DNA of 26,937 bases from JBEATZ01 sp041178545 (GTDB lineage Bacteria > Planctomycetota > UBA1135 > UBA2386), in NCBI GenBank assembly GCA_041178545.1, contig JBEGVB010000209.1, positions 1 through 26,937 on the forward strand, read 5' to 3'. The notes beneath the pieces are model-generated. The model was not told the origin of the DNA. It did no database searches and saw only the letters and a program-made list of their open reading frames with translations. Shown here piece by piece: positions 1 to 8,110 of this stretch; position 1 is the first letter of the stretch; each line of letters opens with the position of its first letter. Both the position numbers and the translations under genes were made by a program.

Positions 1-1187
1 GCAAGGTCCTTGCGCACTGCATCGGTGGCGTGGTGCGGCCACCCACATCGCTCGGCGAGCTCTGCCGCAAGCGTGCTCTTGCCGCTCGCAGGTGGCCCGC
101 ACAACACGACCCACTGGTGACCACCGCCCTCGACAGCCGCCGCCGCCGCAAGGTGGAGGTGGCGCAGCGCGGAACGGCGCGCCGAAGCGCGGTCCTGGGC
201 ACCGATGCCGACGTCGGCGGCAGCCAGTGCCGCGACCTTGGCACGCACCATGGCGCGGTAGGCAACCAGCACCGTCATCAGGCCGAACTGCCCGTGGTCG
301 CCGCTCACCGCTGCATGCGCATCGAGGAACGGTTGCACCAGGTGGGGGGCCCCGCGGTACCGCAGGTCCATGGCGAGGAAGGCGGTCTCCGCTGCCGTGT
401 CCATGGCGCGCAGGTCGAGGGAGAACTCGATGCAGTCGTAGACGGCGACTGGGTCGGTCATGCACACGTTGCGCGCATGCACGTCGCCATGGCACTCGCG
501 CACGCGACCCTGTGCCATGCGTTGCACCATGGTGGGCAGCATCGCCACGAAGTCGCACCCGGTGCGTTCCTGCAGCGCATCGAGCAGGATGCCCGGCATG
601 CCGTGGTCTCCCATTGCAGCGAGCTCGCGGAAGTTGGCCGCAGCCAGCGCGGCAAGCCGGCTCGGCGCGCCTGCGCGACGCACCTGTTCGTCGGCACGGC
701 ACTCGTCATGGAAACGGGCCAGGCGGGTGCCCACGGCAGCCATGTCGGCTGCCGTGACCGCGCCGTGCTCCAGCAGCACGTCCAGCATGCGGTCGGCAGG
801 CAGCACGTGCATGACCACGGCATGGTCGACGACGTGCTCGGTGCCGTCAGCAAAGGTCGCATCGGAGCTGGCGGCCCAGCCGAGCCAGTCGAAGACGACC
901 TTGCCGTCTGCGTTGGCAAGCACCGCACACGTGCCTTGGTAGACGTCGGGACACAGCCTGCGGTTGAGACGCACCTCCTCCATGCAGTGGTGCAGGCGGA
1001 TGCCCACCGTGGAGTAGTCGAGCACCGGCAGCCGCACGGGCTTCTTGAGCTTGAACGCGTGGGTGGGCGTGATCACCACGACCGAGATGTGGGTCTGCAC
1101 CACCCGCCACGATGCCGGCGCACCCGGCAGGCTCGCCGGCACCAGCGCATGGAGCCAGTCGAGGATCGTCGCGCCGCGCTCCCTCAC
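1..1187 (-). CDS. Bifunctional APH-like phosphotransferase / P-loop kinase (partial, 3' end outside window)
   Basis: This is a two-domain protein of the COG2187 + COG0645 type, of which 395 codons are visible. The N-terminal half has the family's opening (VVVITPTHAFKLKKPVRLP, near residue 35) and an aminoglycoside-phosphotransferase-like catalytic loop, CHGDVHARN, followed by YDCIEFS, where HGD and the later D are the catalytic and metal-binding residues. The second domain begins near residue 365 with a Walker A motif, GPPASGKST, in a zeta-toxin/kinase-like P-loop fold. The substrate of this family is not established, and antibiotic resistance should not be assumed. The GTG start at 1187 is chosen because it overlaps the TGA of the upstream small peptide (GTGA) and an AGGGA lies about 8 bases ahead. 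It is probably translated from the ligA message. The C-terminus lies beyond position 1. Confidence 0.88.
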   Translation of the reverse strand, partial: MRERGATILDWLHALVPASLPGAPASWRVVQTHISVVVITPTHAFKLKKPVRLPVLDYSTVGIRLHHCMEEVRLNRRLCPDVYQGTCAVLANADGKVVFDWLGWAASSDATFADGTEHVVDHAVVMHVLPADRMLDVLLEHGAVTAADMAAVGTRLARFHDECRADEQVRRAGAPSRLAALAAANFRELAAMGDHGMPGILLDALQERTGCDFVAMLPTMVQRMAQGRVRECHGDVHARNVCMTDPVAVYDCIEFSLDLRAMDTAAETAFLAMDLRYRGAPHLVQPFLDAHAAVSGDHGQFGLMTVLVAYRAMVRAKVAALAAADVGIGAQDRASARRSALRHLHLAAAAAVEGGGHQWVVLCGPPASGKSTLAAELAERCGWPHHATDAVRKDL

Positions 1188-1291
1188 GCGAGCATCCCTG
1201 CCGCGAGGTGTGCTGCGTAGAGCACGATGCCGAGGGCGAGGCCCATCAACAGGATGCGCAGCCAGTGGCGGAGGGGAGAGGGCGTGCTCAT
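1184..1291 (-). CDS. 35-residue single-helix membrane peptide
   Basis: This small frame reads MSTPSPLRHW, then a hydrophobic helix of about 20 residues (LRILLMGLALGIVLYAAHLA), and ends AGMLA. It starts one base after the ligA stop codon, and its TGA overlaps the GTG of the next gene as GTGA. The layout therefore suggests a genuine translated gene rather than spacer. Positively charged residues precede the helix, which predicts the N-terminus in the cytoplasm. I do not recognise a family. It may be a small membrane protein or simply a coupling peptide that delivers ribosomes to the kinase gene. The evidence is position and hydrophobic pattern only. Confidence 0.55.
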   Translation of the reverse strand: MSTPSPLRHWLRILLMGLALGIVLYAAHLAAGMLA

Positions 1292-1292
1292 C

Positions 1293-3302
1293 TCACTTGC
1301 CCAGCAGCGCGACGAACTGCTCCTCCGTGTGGATGGTGAGCCCCAGCTCGCGTGCCTTCTCGAGCTTGCTGCCTGCTGCCTCGCCGGCGACGACGTCCGT
1401 CACCTTCTTGCTGATGGACCCTGCCGTACGGGCGCCGAGCTGCTCGACGCGGTGCTTTGCCTCGTCGCGGCTCATCGTCTGCAGCCCGCCGGTGAAGACG
1501 AAGATCCGTCCGCCCAGCGGTCCCTGCCCTGCAGGCTGTTCGGAGACCGGCTCGACACCGGCGTCGGTCATGGCCTGCAGGAACTGGCGATTCCGTGGCT
1601 GCGCAAAGAAGCGCACGACGGAGCCAGCGACTTCCTCGCCCACGCCGTCCACCTCCATCAGCTGTTCCTCGCCGGCCTCGCGCACCCTGTCGAGGGAGCC
1701 GAAGTGGGAGGCGAGGTCCTTGGCGGTCTGCTCGCCCACGTGGCGGATGCCGAGGGCATGGAGGAAGCGTGCCAACGGAGGGCGCTTGGCCTTCTCCACC
1801 TGCTGCTCGATCTTTGCGATGCTGCGCTCGCCCCACCGCTCCAGCTGGAGCACGCGGTCGCGCCGCGTCGGGAGCACGAACACGTCCTCGACCTTCTCCA
1901 GGATGCCTGCATCGATGAGCTGGGCCACCTGCTTGGGGCCAAGGCCCTCGATGTCGAGCGCACGGCGGCTGCACAGGTGCACGACGCGACCCCGCAGCTG
2001 GTCAGGGCACTCCAGGTTGACGCAGTAACGGAACGCACCCTCTGCCTCCAGCTCGGTGCCGCAGGTGGGGCACTCGCGCGGCGGCCGCTTGGGTTCCGAG
2101 TCCGCGGGCCGCTTCTCGAGGATCACCCGCACCACCTCGGGGATCACGTCGCCGGCGCGCTGGATCTCCACCCAGTCGCCCTCGCGCACGTCGCGCTCCG
2201 CCAGCAGGTCCCAGTTGTGCAGGGTGGCGTTGCTCACGGTGACGCCAGCGAGCGGCACTGGCTCCAGCCGGGCGACGGGGGTCACGGCGCCCGTGCGGCC
2301 GACCTGCGCGCCAATCGACTCCACGCGCGTCATGGCGATGCGGGGGGCGAACTTGTACGCGAGCGCCCAGCGCGGTGTGCGTGCCGTGCGGCCCGCGCGG
2401 TTCTGGAGCTCGACGCGGTTGAGCTTGGCGACCACGCCGTCCAGCTCGTAGGGCAGGTCGTCGCGCCTGCGCTCCAGGTCGTCGCGGAAGTCGAGCAGGC
2501 CCTGCACGTGGTCGACCACGGCAAACGGTTCGGCCGGGTGGAATCCCCATGCGCGCACCTGCTCGCGGAATGCCTCGTGCGTGTCCCAGCGCATGCCCTC
2601 CACGAGACCGACGGCAAAGCAGAGGAAGTCCATCGGCCTGCTGGCGACGACACGCGGGTCCTGCAGCTTGAGCGTGCCTGCCACGGTGTTGCGGGCGTTG
2701 CGGAACGGCGTCTCGCTCGTCTCCTCGCTGGCTTCCTGCAGCTTGGCGAACTCGGTGCGCTGCATGATGACCTCGCCGCGCAGCTCGATGCGGCTCGGGA
2801 ACGGGCCGTCACCCAGCAGGCGCAACGGCAGGTTGCGGATGGTGCGCAGGTTGACGGTGATGTCCTCGCCCTGCTCGCCGTCGCCGCGACTCAGGCCGCG
2901 CACCAAGACCCCGTTCTCGTACAGCAGGCTCGCGCTGACTCCGTCGAGCTTGGGCTCGACCGCCCACTCCAGCCTCGCATCGTCCGCCAGCTCCAGCTGC
3001 CTGCGCACGCGCTTGTCGAACTCGACCACGTCCTCCGCGGTCATGATCGACTCGATGCTGATCATCGGGGCGAGGTGGCGGTGGGTGCCGAAGGTCACCC
3101 CCTTCGCGAGCGGGGCGCCCACCCGCTGGGTGGGCGAGTCGGGCGTCACCAGTCCTGGATGCTCGGCCTCCAGACTGCGGAGCTCCGCGAACAGCTGGTC
3201 GTAGCTCGCGTCGCTGATGGTCGGCCTGCCCAGGTTGTAGTACTGGTGGTCGTGGCGGCGGATCTCCTCGCGGAGCTCCTCGATGCGCTGCTTGGCCTTC
3301 AC
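1293..3302 (-). CDS. ligA: NAD-dependent DNA ligase LigA
   Basis: LigA seals nicks in double-stranded DNA during replication and repair, using NAD as the AMP donor. From the GTG at 3302 the protein has 669 residues, the usual length (E. coli LigA has 671). Domain Ia opens with HDHQYYNLG. The adenylation motif EPKLDG puts the AMP-accepting lysine at K118. The OB fold follows, then a zinc finger with cysteines 411, 414, 427 and 432, helix-hairpin-helix repeats, and a C-terminal BRCT domain (about 594-669). The protein appears complete and functional. The start is uncertain: an in-frame ATG at 3434, 11 bases after the upstream stop and with a GAGGA 8 bases ahead, would add 44 residues not typical of the family. 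The gene lies downstream of the DUF669 gene and upstream of the small peptide on the same strand. Confidence 0.95.
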   Translation of the reverse strand: MKAKQRIEELREEIRRHDHQYYNLGRPTISDASYDQLFAELRSLEAEHPGLVTPDSPTQRVGAPLAKGVTFGTHRHLAPMISIESIMTAEDVVEFDKRVRRQLELADDARLEWAVEPKLDGVSASLLYENGVLVRGLSRGDGEQGEDITVNLRTIRNLPLRLLGDGPFPSRIELRGEVIMQRTEFAKLQEASEETSETPFRNARNTVAGTLKLQDPRVVASRPMDFLCFAVGLVEGMRWDTHEAFREQVRAWGFHPAEPFAVVDHVQGLLDFRDDLERRRDDLPYELDGVVAKLNRVELQNRAGRTARTPRWALAYKFAPRIAMTRVESIGAQVGRTGAVTPVARLEPVPLAGVTVSNATLHNWDLLAERDVREGDWVEIQRAGDVIPEVVRVILEKRPADSEPKRPPRECPTCGTELEAEGAFRYCVNLECPDQLRGRVVHLCSRRALDIEGLGPKQVAQLIDAGILEKVEDVFVLPTRRDRVLQLERWGERSIAKIEQQVEKAKRPPLARFLHALGIRHVGEQTAKDLASHFGSLDRVREAGEEQLMEVDGVGEEVAGSVVRFFAQPRNRQFLQAMTDAGVEPVSEQPAGQGPLGGRIFVFTGGLQTMSRDEAKHRVEQLGARTAGSISKKVTDVVAGEAAGSKLEKARELGLTIHTEEQFVALLGK

Positions 3303-3445
3303 GGGCCGGATCGTAGGGTCTTGCACTCGTGGTTCCACGGTCGGCGGGGCTGGGGCGAGCAGGACGACGGCAAGGGTGCAGCTGCGGGTCGCTGCACCTG
3401 CGCAGAGGATGCCGGTGCGGTACAGGGCACTCATGCCGCAGGTCC

Positions 3446-3907
3446 TCAGAAGGGGATCGGGTCCGTCGGCACTGCGTGCGCGTCGTCGGCGGCTGCCAGC
3501 CTTGGCGGTGCAGTACCCTCGACCGCTCGGTAGCCTGCGTAGGGAACCTCGTTGCGGCGGATCACCGGCCCTCCTGCCGCCGTGTACTCGGCCGGCCGGA
3601 CCTCGACGAAGGCCGTGCAGCCCTCGAGGTCGGAGGGTTCGACCGCCACCTTGCCCGAGGACGGCAGCCCGAAGGCCTGGAAGACCAAGCGCACGCGTGC
3701 GAGGCCGCGCGGACTGAACACGAGGTTGTCCCACGCCGCTTGCTTGCCCGCGAACTGTCCCTCGGCGATGACGAGGCTGATCGACCAGCGTTCGTCGCCG
3801 TTGCGCGTGGTGCCGGGGCGCACCTGCCCGACCCTGCACAGGTAGGTCCCTGCAGGCACGCTGATGAAGTTGCTGACCGTCTTGGAAGATTCGAAGTCGA
3901 GGTTCAT
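3446..3907 (-). CDS. DUF669 family protein, SSB-like C-terminal tail
   Basis: This 153-residue protein matches the DUF669 pattern: MNLDFESSKT, LPAG-like SVPAGTYLCRV, a TRNGDERW segment, then a GQFAGKQAAWDNL strand pair. DUF669 proteins are common in phages and some bacteria, usually beside recombination or replication genes, and are suspected to act on single-stranded DNA; no activity is firmly established. The C-terminus is a low-complexity acidic stretch (AAADDAHAV) ending PTDPIPF, which resembles the DIPF tip by which SSB recruits partner proteins. It is first in a minus-strand run with ligA, fitting a DNA-metabolism role. An AAAGG lies about 10 bases before the ATG. An SSB-like function is an inference. 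Confidence 0.8.
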   Translation of the reverse strand: MNLDFESSKTVSNFISVPAGTYLCRVGQVRPGTTRNGDERWSISLVIAEGQFAGKQAAWDNLVFSPRGLARVRLVFQAFGLPSSGKVAVEPSDLEGCTAFVEVRPAEYTAAGGPVIRRNEVPYAGYRAVEGTAPPRLAAADDAHAVPTDPIPF

Positions 3908-3930
3908 GGTGGTTACCTTTTGTCGTTTGC

Positions 3931-3950
3931 GAACACCCCAACCTGTGTTC
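3931..3950. promoter_or_regulatory. Inverted repeat in divergent promoter region
   Basis: The 57-base gap between the divergent DUF669 and hpnC genes holds a perfect inverted repeat, GAACAC and GTGTTC, separated by 8 bases. The gap is also more AT-rich than its surroundings. A two-fold symmetric site in this position could be an operator controlling either or both units. The spacing does not match the classic LexA box (GAAC-N4-GTTC). The regulator is unknown. Confidence 0.4.
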
Positions 3951-3964
3951 TGGTTCCTCCCACG

Positions 3965-4852
3965 GTGACGCAGTCGCTCACGGAAAATCCGATCGCCACG
4001 GGCTCCCAGGCGTCCTGGGGCGCACTGGCCAGCAGCCACTACGAGAACTTCCCGGTCGGGTCGTTCCTGCTGCCGCGCGCCGCACGCCAGCACCTGCACC
4101 GCATCTACGCCTTTGCACGCACCGCCGACGACCTGGCCGACGAGATGCGCGACGCTGCAGCCTTGGCCTCGTTCCGCGCATCCTTCCTCGACCACGTGTC
4201 GGGTCGGGCCGATGACGTGGCGCTGTTCCGCGACCTCTGCACCTCGATGCGTGCTTGCGACCTCGACAGCAGGCTGTTCACGGACCTGTTGGACGCCTTC
4301 GCGCAGGACCTGACGGTGCGTCGCTACGACCTGCCGGGACTCCTCGACTACTGCAGACGCTCCGCCGACCCGGTTGGGCGGCTGGTGCTCCGCGTGTGCG
4401 GTCACCGCGATGCTGCGCTCGACGCTCTGTCCGACCGGATCTGCACGGCGTTGCAACTGCTCAACCACCTGCAGGACATGGCTTCCGACCTGCGGGAGCG
4501 CGACCGTGTCTACTTCCCGGCCGCGGACCTTGCCCGCTACGGGGTCGCGGAGCAGGACCTGCGGGCCCCGGTTGCGTCCCGCGGCCTGCGCGCCCTCGCC
4601 ATGGAGTGGGTGCAGCGGCTGCGGACCGAGTTCGCAGCGGGGTGGGAACTCACCGAGCGCGTGCGCGGCAGGCTGCGGCTCGAGCTGCGCGCCATCCTGC
4701 GCGGTGCCTCTGCGGTGCTGGACCGCATCGAGGCAGCAGATGGCGACGTGCTCGCGGGCCGGGTGCGTCTTGGCCGCATGCAGCAGGTCGGGTGCCTGCT
4801 GGGTGCGCTGTGGCCGCAGGCGCCGCGTGGGCTGCGGAGGGCACTCGCGTGA
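3965..4852 (+). CDS. hpnC: Hydroxysqualene synthase HpnC
   Basis: HpnC is a trans-isoprenyl diphosphate synthase-fold enzyme that turns presqualene diphosphate into hydroxysqualene, the middle step of the bacterial HpnCDE squalene pathway. The 295-residue protein has the family's HYENFPVGSFLLP opening, the first aspartate motif in ARTADDLADE (51-60), and the second in QDMASD (170-175), followed by RVYFP. The GTG at 3965 is taken as start because it precedes the conserved domain and no ATG lies nearby; no clear ribosome-binding site is visible, so the exact start is uncertain. Its TGA overlaps the GTG of hpnD, showing co-translation. The order C-D-E is the common one for this cluster. Confidence 0.92.
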   Translation: MTQSLTENPIATGSQASWGALASSHYENFPVGSFLLPRAARQHLHRIYAFARTADDLADEMRDAAALASFRASFLDHVSGRADDVALFRDLCTSMRACDLDSRLFTDLLDAFAQDLTVRRYDLPGLLDYCRRSADPVGRLVLRVCGHRDAALDALSDRICTALQLLNHLQDMASDLRERDRVYFPAADLARYGVAEQDLRAPVASRGLRALAMEWVQRLRTEFAAGWELTERVRGRLRLELRAILRGASAVLDRIEAADGDVLAGRVRLGRMQQVGCLLGALWPQAPRGLRRALA

Positions 4853-5754
4853 ACGTCCCTGCGTCGTCCCACCGTTCGTTCCCGCCCGGCGCACTGCTGA
4901 CCCCGGAGGCGATCGCGCAAGCATCGCGCTCCAGCTTCCTCGTGTCGTTCCGCTTCCTCGACGAGTCGCGCCGCGCAGGAATGGTGGCCGTCTACGCGTT
5001 CTGCCGTGTCGTCGACGATGCTGCCGATGACGCACCGGATGCCGACACCGCACGGGAGCACCTCGACTTCTGGCGCGCCGAGCTCGATGCCGCCTTGGTC
5101 GACGCAACGCTGCCGCGCACCGAGGTGGGCCGTTCCGTTGCGCGTGTGGTCTCCGAGCACGGCGTCCGCCCCGAGCACCTACGGGAGATCCTCGACGGCG
5201 TGGGAGCGGACCTGCAGCCGCCGTGCCACGAGACCGAGGCATCGCTCGACCGGTACTGCTACCTCGTCGCCTCGGCGGTCGGTCTGGCCTGCCTGCCCGT
5301 GCTCGGTGCACAGGGTCCTGCAGCCGAGCGCTATGCCGTCTCCCTCGGCAAGGCGCTCCAGTGGACGAACATCCTGCGCGACCTGCATGCCGATGCACGT
5401 GCCGGCCGCGTGTACGTGCCGCGGACCTGGCTCCGCGAGCTGGGCATCGACGAGGGACTGCTGCGCGGTCAGGGTCCTGAGTCCGCCTACGAGGCCGGTG
5501 GCCCCGTGCACCGGCTGGTGGAGCGACTTGCTGCCGTCGCGCATGGTCACTTCGAGGCTGCACGGGCCGAGCTTGCCCTGCTCGACCGCGCGCAGCGCAG
5601 GCGGTTGTTGCCACCGCGCATCATGGGTGCCGTCTACGGCGAGCTGCTGCGCCGGCTCGTGCGCAGGGGCGGCGACATCCGCGGTGGCCGCATGCGGGTC
5701 GGGCGCTGGAGGAAGCTCTGGATCGCGATGCGGGTGGCAGGGCGCGGGAGATGA
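4849..5754 (+). CDS. hpnD: Presqualene diphosphate synthase HpnD
   Basis: HpnD condenses two farnesyl diphosphates to presqualene diphosphate, the first step of the HpnCDE squalene route. The 301-residue protein has SSFLVSFRFLDESRRAGM near the N-terminus, the first aspartate-rich motif in CRVVDDAADD (52-61), and the second in TNILRDLHADARAGRVYVP, both typical of the squalene/phytoene synthase fold. A phytoene synthase is the main alternative, but adjacency to hpnC and hpnE supports HpnD. The GTG start shares GTGA with the hpnC stop, and the stop shares ATGA with hpnE, so the three are translated as a coupled unit. The C-terminus is arginine-rich (RRGGDIRGGRMRVGRWRK). Confidence 0.92.
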   Translation: MNVPASSHRSFPPGALLTPEAIAQASRSSFLVSFRFLDESRRAGMVAVYAFCRVVDDAADDAPDADTAREHLDFWRAELDAALVDATLPRTEVGRSVARVVSEHGVRPEHLREILDGVGADLQPPCHETEASLDRYCYLVASAVGLACLPVLGAQGPAAERYAVSLGKALQWTNILRDLHADARAGRVYVPRTWLRELGIDEGLLRGQGPESAYEAGGPVHRLVERLAAVAHGHFEAARAELALLDRAQRRRLLPPRIMGAVYGELLRRLVRRGGDIRGGRMRVGRWRKLWIAMRVAGRGR

Positions 5755-7064
5755 GGCGCCGCGCCCACGTGGTGGGGGCCGGTGTGGCGGGGCTGCATGC
5801 GGCCTTCCTGCTGGCGGACCGTGGCCTGGAGGTGCAGGTGTACGAGTCGCGTCCGCGGCTCGGTGGTCGCGCGTTCACGTTGCCGCGTGCCCGCGGCGGC
5901 ATGGAGTGCGACAACGGACCGCACGTGATCCTTGGCTGCTACCGCGACTTCCGGCAGCTGCTGCGCCGGCTCGGCACCGAGTCGTGCTTCGAGTTCTCGC
6001 CGTCGTTGCGCGTGGCCCTGAGTCGCGTGGGCGGAAGCCTCGCACAGCTCTCGCTCTCGCGCCTCCCGGTCCCCCTCGCCATGCCGCTCGCCCTCGGCGG
6101 CACCGGGATGTCACTCTGCGCGCAGCTGCGGGCCCTCCGCGGCATGGTGGGCGTGTTGCTCGGCGCCCCTGCCGACCGCACCCTGCAGCAGTGGATCGAC
6201 ACAGCCGGTCAGCGCGGTGACCCTGCCGCATGCCTGTGGGTGCCCCTGTGCCGTGCGCTCATGAACGCCGAGCCCCACGAGGTGCAGGCGCGCATCTTCC
6301 TCTCGACCCTCCGCGAGGCGTTCCGCTTCGGCGCGGCGGCTGGTGCCATTGCCCTGCCGCGCGCGCCCTGGTCCACCATCCTCGACGATCCTGCACCGCG
6401 TGCCCTTGCTGCCGCTGGCATCGGGTTGCGCACCGGGGCGAGGCTCAGTGCTCTCGACACGACGGGCGGGACGGTCCGGTCCCTGCACTTTGCCGACGGC
6501 AGCCGGACCGCGGTGGGCCCGGAGGACCTGGTGGTCAGCGCGGTCCCGTGGCACGCACTCGGCAGCTTGCTCGGCATCGACGCACCGTTCGCAGGCCTGA
6601 CCAGCTCTCCCATCGTCTCGGTGTGGTTCCGCATGCGTGAGTCTGCATGCGCACCGCTTGCGGGACACGACCTCGTGTCGCTGGTCGACGGGGACCCGTT
6701 CCACTTCCTCGTCCGGCGGCCAGGTGGGGACGCGCGCGACTTTGCCCTGCTTGCCGGCGGCTGCCGTGGGCTCGACGGCATGCCGGTTGCCGACATCCGC
6801 CTGGCTGCCGAGGGCCAACTGCAACGGCACGTGCCAGGTTTCGACGCAGGCGCGGTTGCCGAGGCACACGTGACCAAGGAGGCTCACGCCACCTTCGTTG
6901 CCGCGGTGGGGAGCGAACGATTGCGGCCGCAGCCAGGCCGCCTTGCAGGCGCTGCTGCAAACCTCGTCGTGTGCGGTGACTGGACCGACTGTGGCCTGCC
7001 GGCGACGCTCGAGGGCGCAGCCCGCTCCGCGCGGCTTGCTTTGGCTGCAATCGGTTTGCGGTGA
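5751..7064 (+). CDS. hpnE: Hydroxysqualene reductase / FAD-dependent desaturase-like HpnE
   Basis: HpnE is a flavoprotein of the amine-oxidase/phytoene-desaturase fold that reduces hydroxysqualene to squalene, completing the pathway begun by HpnD and HpnC. The 437-residue protein starts with a dinucleotide-binding site, VVGAGVAGLHAAFLLADRG, followed by the ESRPRLGGRA motif and NGPHVILGCY. It ends with the flavin-contacting CGDWTDCGLPATLEGA. ATGA overlaps the hpnD stop. Squalene would feed hopanoid or sterol synthesis, but no squalene-hopene cyclase or squalene epoxidase is in the window. No frameshift or missing motif is seen. Confidence 0.93.
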   Translation: MRRRAHVVGAGVAGLHAAFLLADRGLEVQVYESRPRLGGRAFTLPRARGGMECDNGPHVILGCYRDFRQLLRRLGTESCFEFSPSLRVALSRVGGSLAQLSLSRLPVPLAMPLALGGTGMSLCAQLRALRGMVGVLLGAPADRTLQQWIDTAGQRGDPAACLWVPLCRALMNAEPHEVQARIFLSTLREAFRFGAAAGAIALPRAPWSTILDDPAPRALAAAGIGLRTGARLSALDTTGGTVRSLHFADGSRTAVGPEDLVVSAVPWHALGSLLGIDAPFAGLTSSPIVSVWFRMRESACAPLAGHDLVSLVDGDPFHFLVRRPGGDARDFALLAGGCRGLDGMPVADIRLAAEGQLQRHVPGFDAGAVAEAHVTKEAHATFVAAVGSERLRPQPGRLAGAAANLVVCGDWTDCGLPATLEGAARSARLALAAIGLR

Positions 7065-7099
7065 GATCCGCGGCTCCCTAGAAGATCTGGCTCGAACCC

Positions 7100-8038
7100 T
7101 TGAACGAAACCGCTTCCGCAACGGCAACCGTTGGCAGTCCCACCCTGTGGGGCTTCTTCATCGCCTTCATCCTCGTGATGCTGGCCCTCGACCTCGGCAT
7201 CTTCCACCGCAAGGCGCACGCGCCGAGCTTCAAGGAGGCACTGTCGTGGACCACGGTCTGGGCCACACTGGCGATCGCCTTCGGCGGCTGGGTCGGCTCC
7301 CAGTACGGCGCCACCAAGGCAATCGAGTTCTACACTGGGTGGGTGGTCGAGCAGTCGCTCTCCTTCGACAACGTCTTCGTGTTCGTGCTCGTCTTCCAGG
7401 CACTGCACATCCCGCGGCAACTGCAGCACCGGGTGCTCTTCTGGGGCGTCCTCACCGCCATCGTGCTCCGCGCAGCGATGATCCTTGCTGGCGCCGAGCT
7501 GGTGGAGCGCTACCACTGGATCCTCTACGTGTTCGGCGGCTTCCTGCTCCTCACGGGCGTCAAGCTGCTGCGCGAGAGCGGCCATGAGCAGACTCCCGAG
7601 GACTCGAGGATGCTTGGCTGGCTGCGCCGGAAACTCAACGTCACCGACCTCGTGGGCCAGTCGTTCTGGGTGCGCATCGACGGCAAGCTGCGTGCGACCC
7701 CGATGCTGCTGGCACTCGTGATGGTGGAGATCACGGACGTGGTCTTCGCCGTGGACTCGATCCCTGCGATCTTCGCGATCACGACGGACCCGTTCATCGT
7801 GTTCACGTCCAACATCTTCGCGATCATGGGCCTGCGCTCGCTCTTCTTCGTGCTCGCAGGCATGCTCGACAAGTTCCGCTACCTCAAGGTCGGGCTCGCG
7901 CTCGTGCTGGGTTTCATCGGGGCCAAGCTGCTGCTCATGGGCGTGCTCAAGATCCCGCCCCTGCTCTCGCTCGCCGTGATCCTCGCGGTGCTGGGCAGCT
8001 CGATCGGCTGGTCGCTGCACAAGGCCAAGAGGGGCTGA
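7100..8038 (+). CDS. TerC/Alx family integral membrane protein
   Basis: This 312-residue polytopic protein has about eight or nine hydrophobic segments. It carries the family's charged membrane motifs, SLSFDNVFVFVLVF (near 90) and EITDVVFAVDSIPAIFAIT (near 210), with acidic residues inside helices. TerC/Alx proteins are tied to metal-ion handling, especially manganese export or metal loading of secreted enzymes, and to tellurite resistance in some plasmids. Here a housekeeping metal role is more likely, but this is inferred. The start is a TTG at 7100, 35 bases after hpnE, without a strong ribosome-binding site; no ATG is better placed. It may be read from the hpn message. There is no room for a yybP-ykoY manganese riboswitch. 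Confidence 0.9.
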   Translation: MNETASATATVGSPTLWGFFIAFILVMLALDLGIFHRKAHAPSFKEALSWTTVWATLAIAFGGWVGSQYGATKAIEFYTGWVVEQSLSFDNVFVFVLVFQALHIPRQLQHRVLFWGVLTAIVLRAAMILAGAELVERYHWILYVFGGFLLLTGVKLLRESGHEQTPEDSRMLGWLRRKLNVTDLVGQSFWVRIDGKLRATPMLLALVMVEITDVVFAVDSIPAIFAITTDPFIVFTSNIFAIMGLRSLFFVLAGMLDKFRYLKVGLALVLGFIGAKLLLMGVLKIPPLLSLAVILAVLGSSIGWSLHKAKRG

Positions 8039-8044
8039 GCGGAG

Positions 8045-8068
8045 CCTGCTGGCAAGAGAGCCAGCGGG
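8045..8068. terminator. Hairpin between convergent genes (TerC and duplicated-motif gene)
   Basis: A 9-bp stem, CCTGCTGGC with GCCAGCGGG (one G-T wobble), encloses a 6-base AAGAGA loop. It lies just after the terC stop in a 72-base gap between convergent genes, so it can serve both transcripts. There is no U-tract on either strand, so intrinsic termination would be of the hairpin-only kind, or the hairpin may only protect the 3' end. Confidence 0.55.
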
Positions 8069-8110
8069 TGTCAGCCGGTCCTGCCGCGCTCCTGCTGCGC
8101 GCGTCCGGCC

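Noticed and set aside
30..3533. Long plus-strand open frames opposite the kinase and ligA genes
   Set aside because: They are antisense shadows caused by high GC. Their translations are rich in H, R and A without domain motifs, while the minus strand encodes recognisable proteins.
3931..3950. LexA box
   Set aside because: The arms contain GAAC/GTTC, but the inner spacing is 12 bases rather than 4, so it does not fit the Gram-positive-type LexA site.
7065..7099. Manganese riboswitch (yybP-ykoY) upstream of the TerC-family gene
   Set aside because: Only 35 bases separate hpnE from the start codon, too short for the aptamer.
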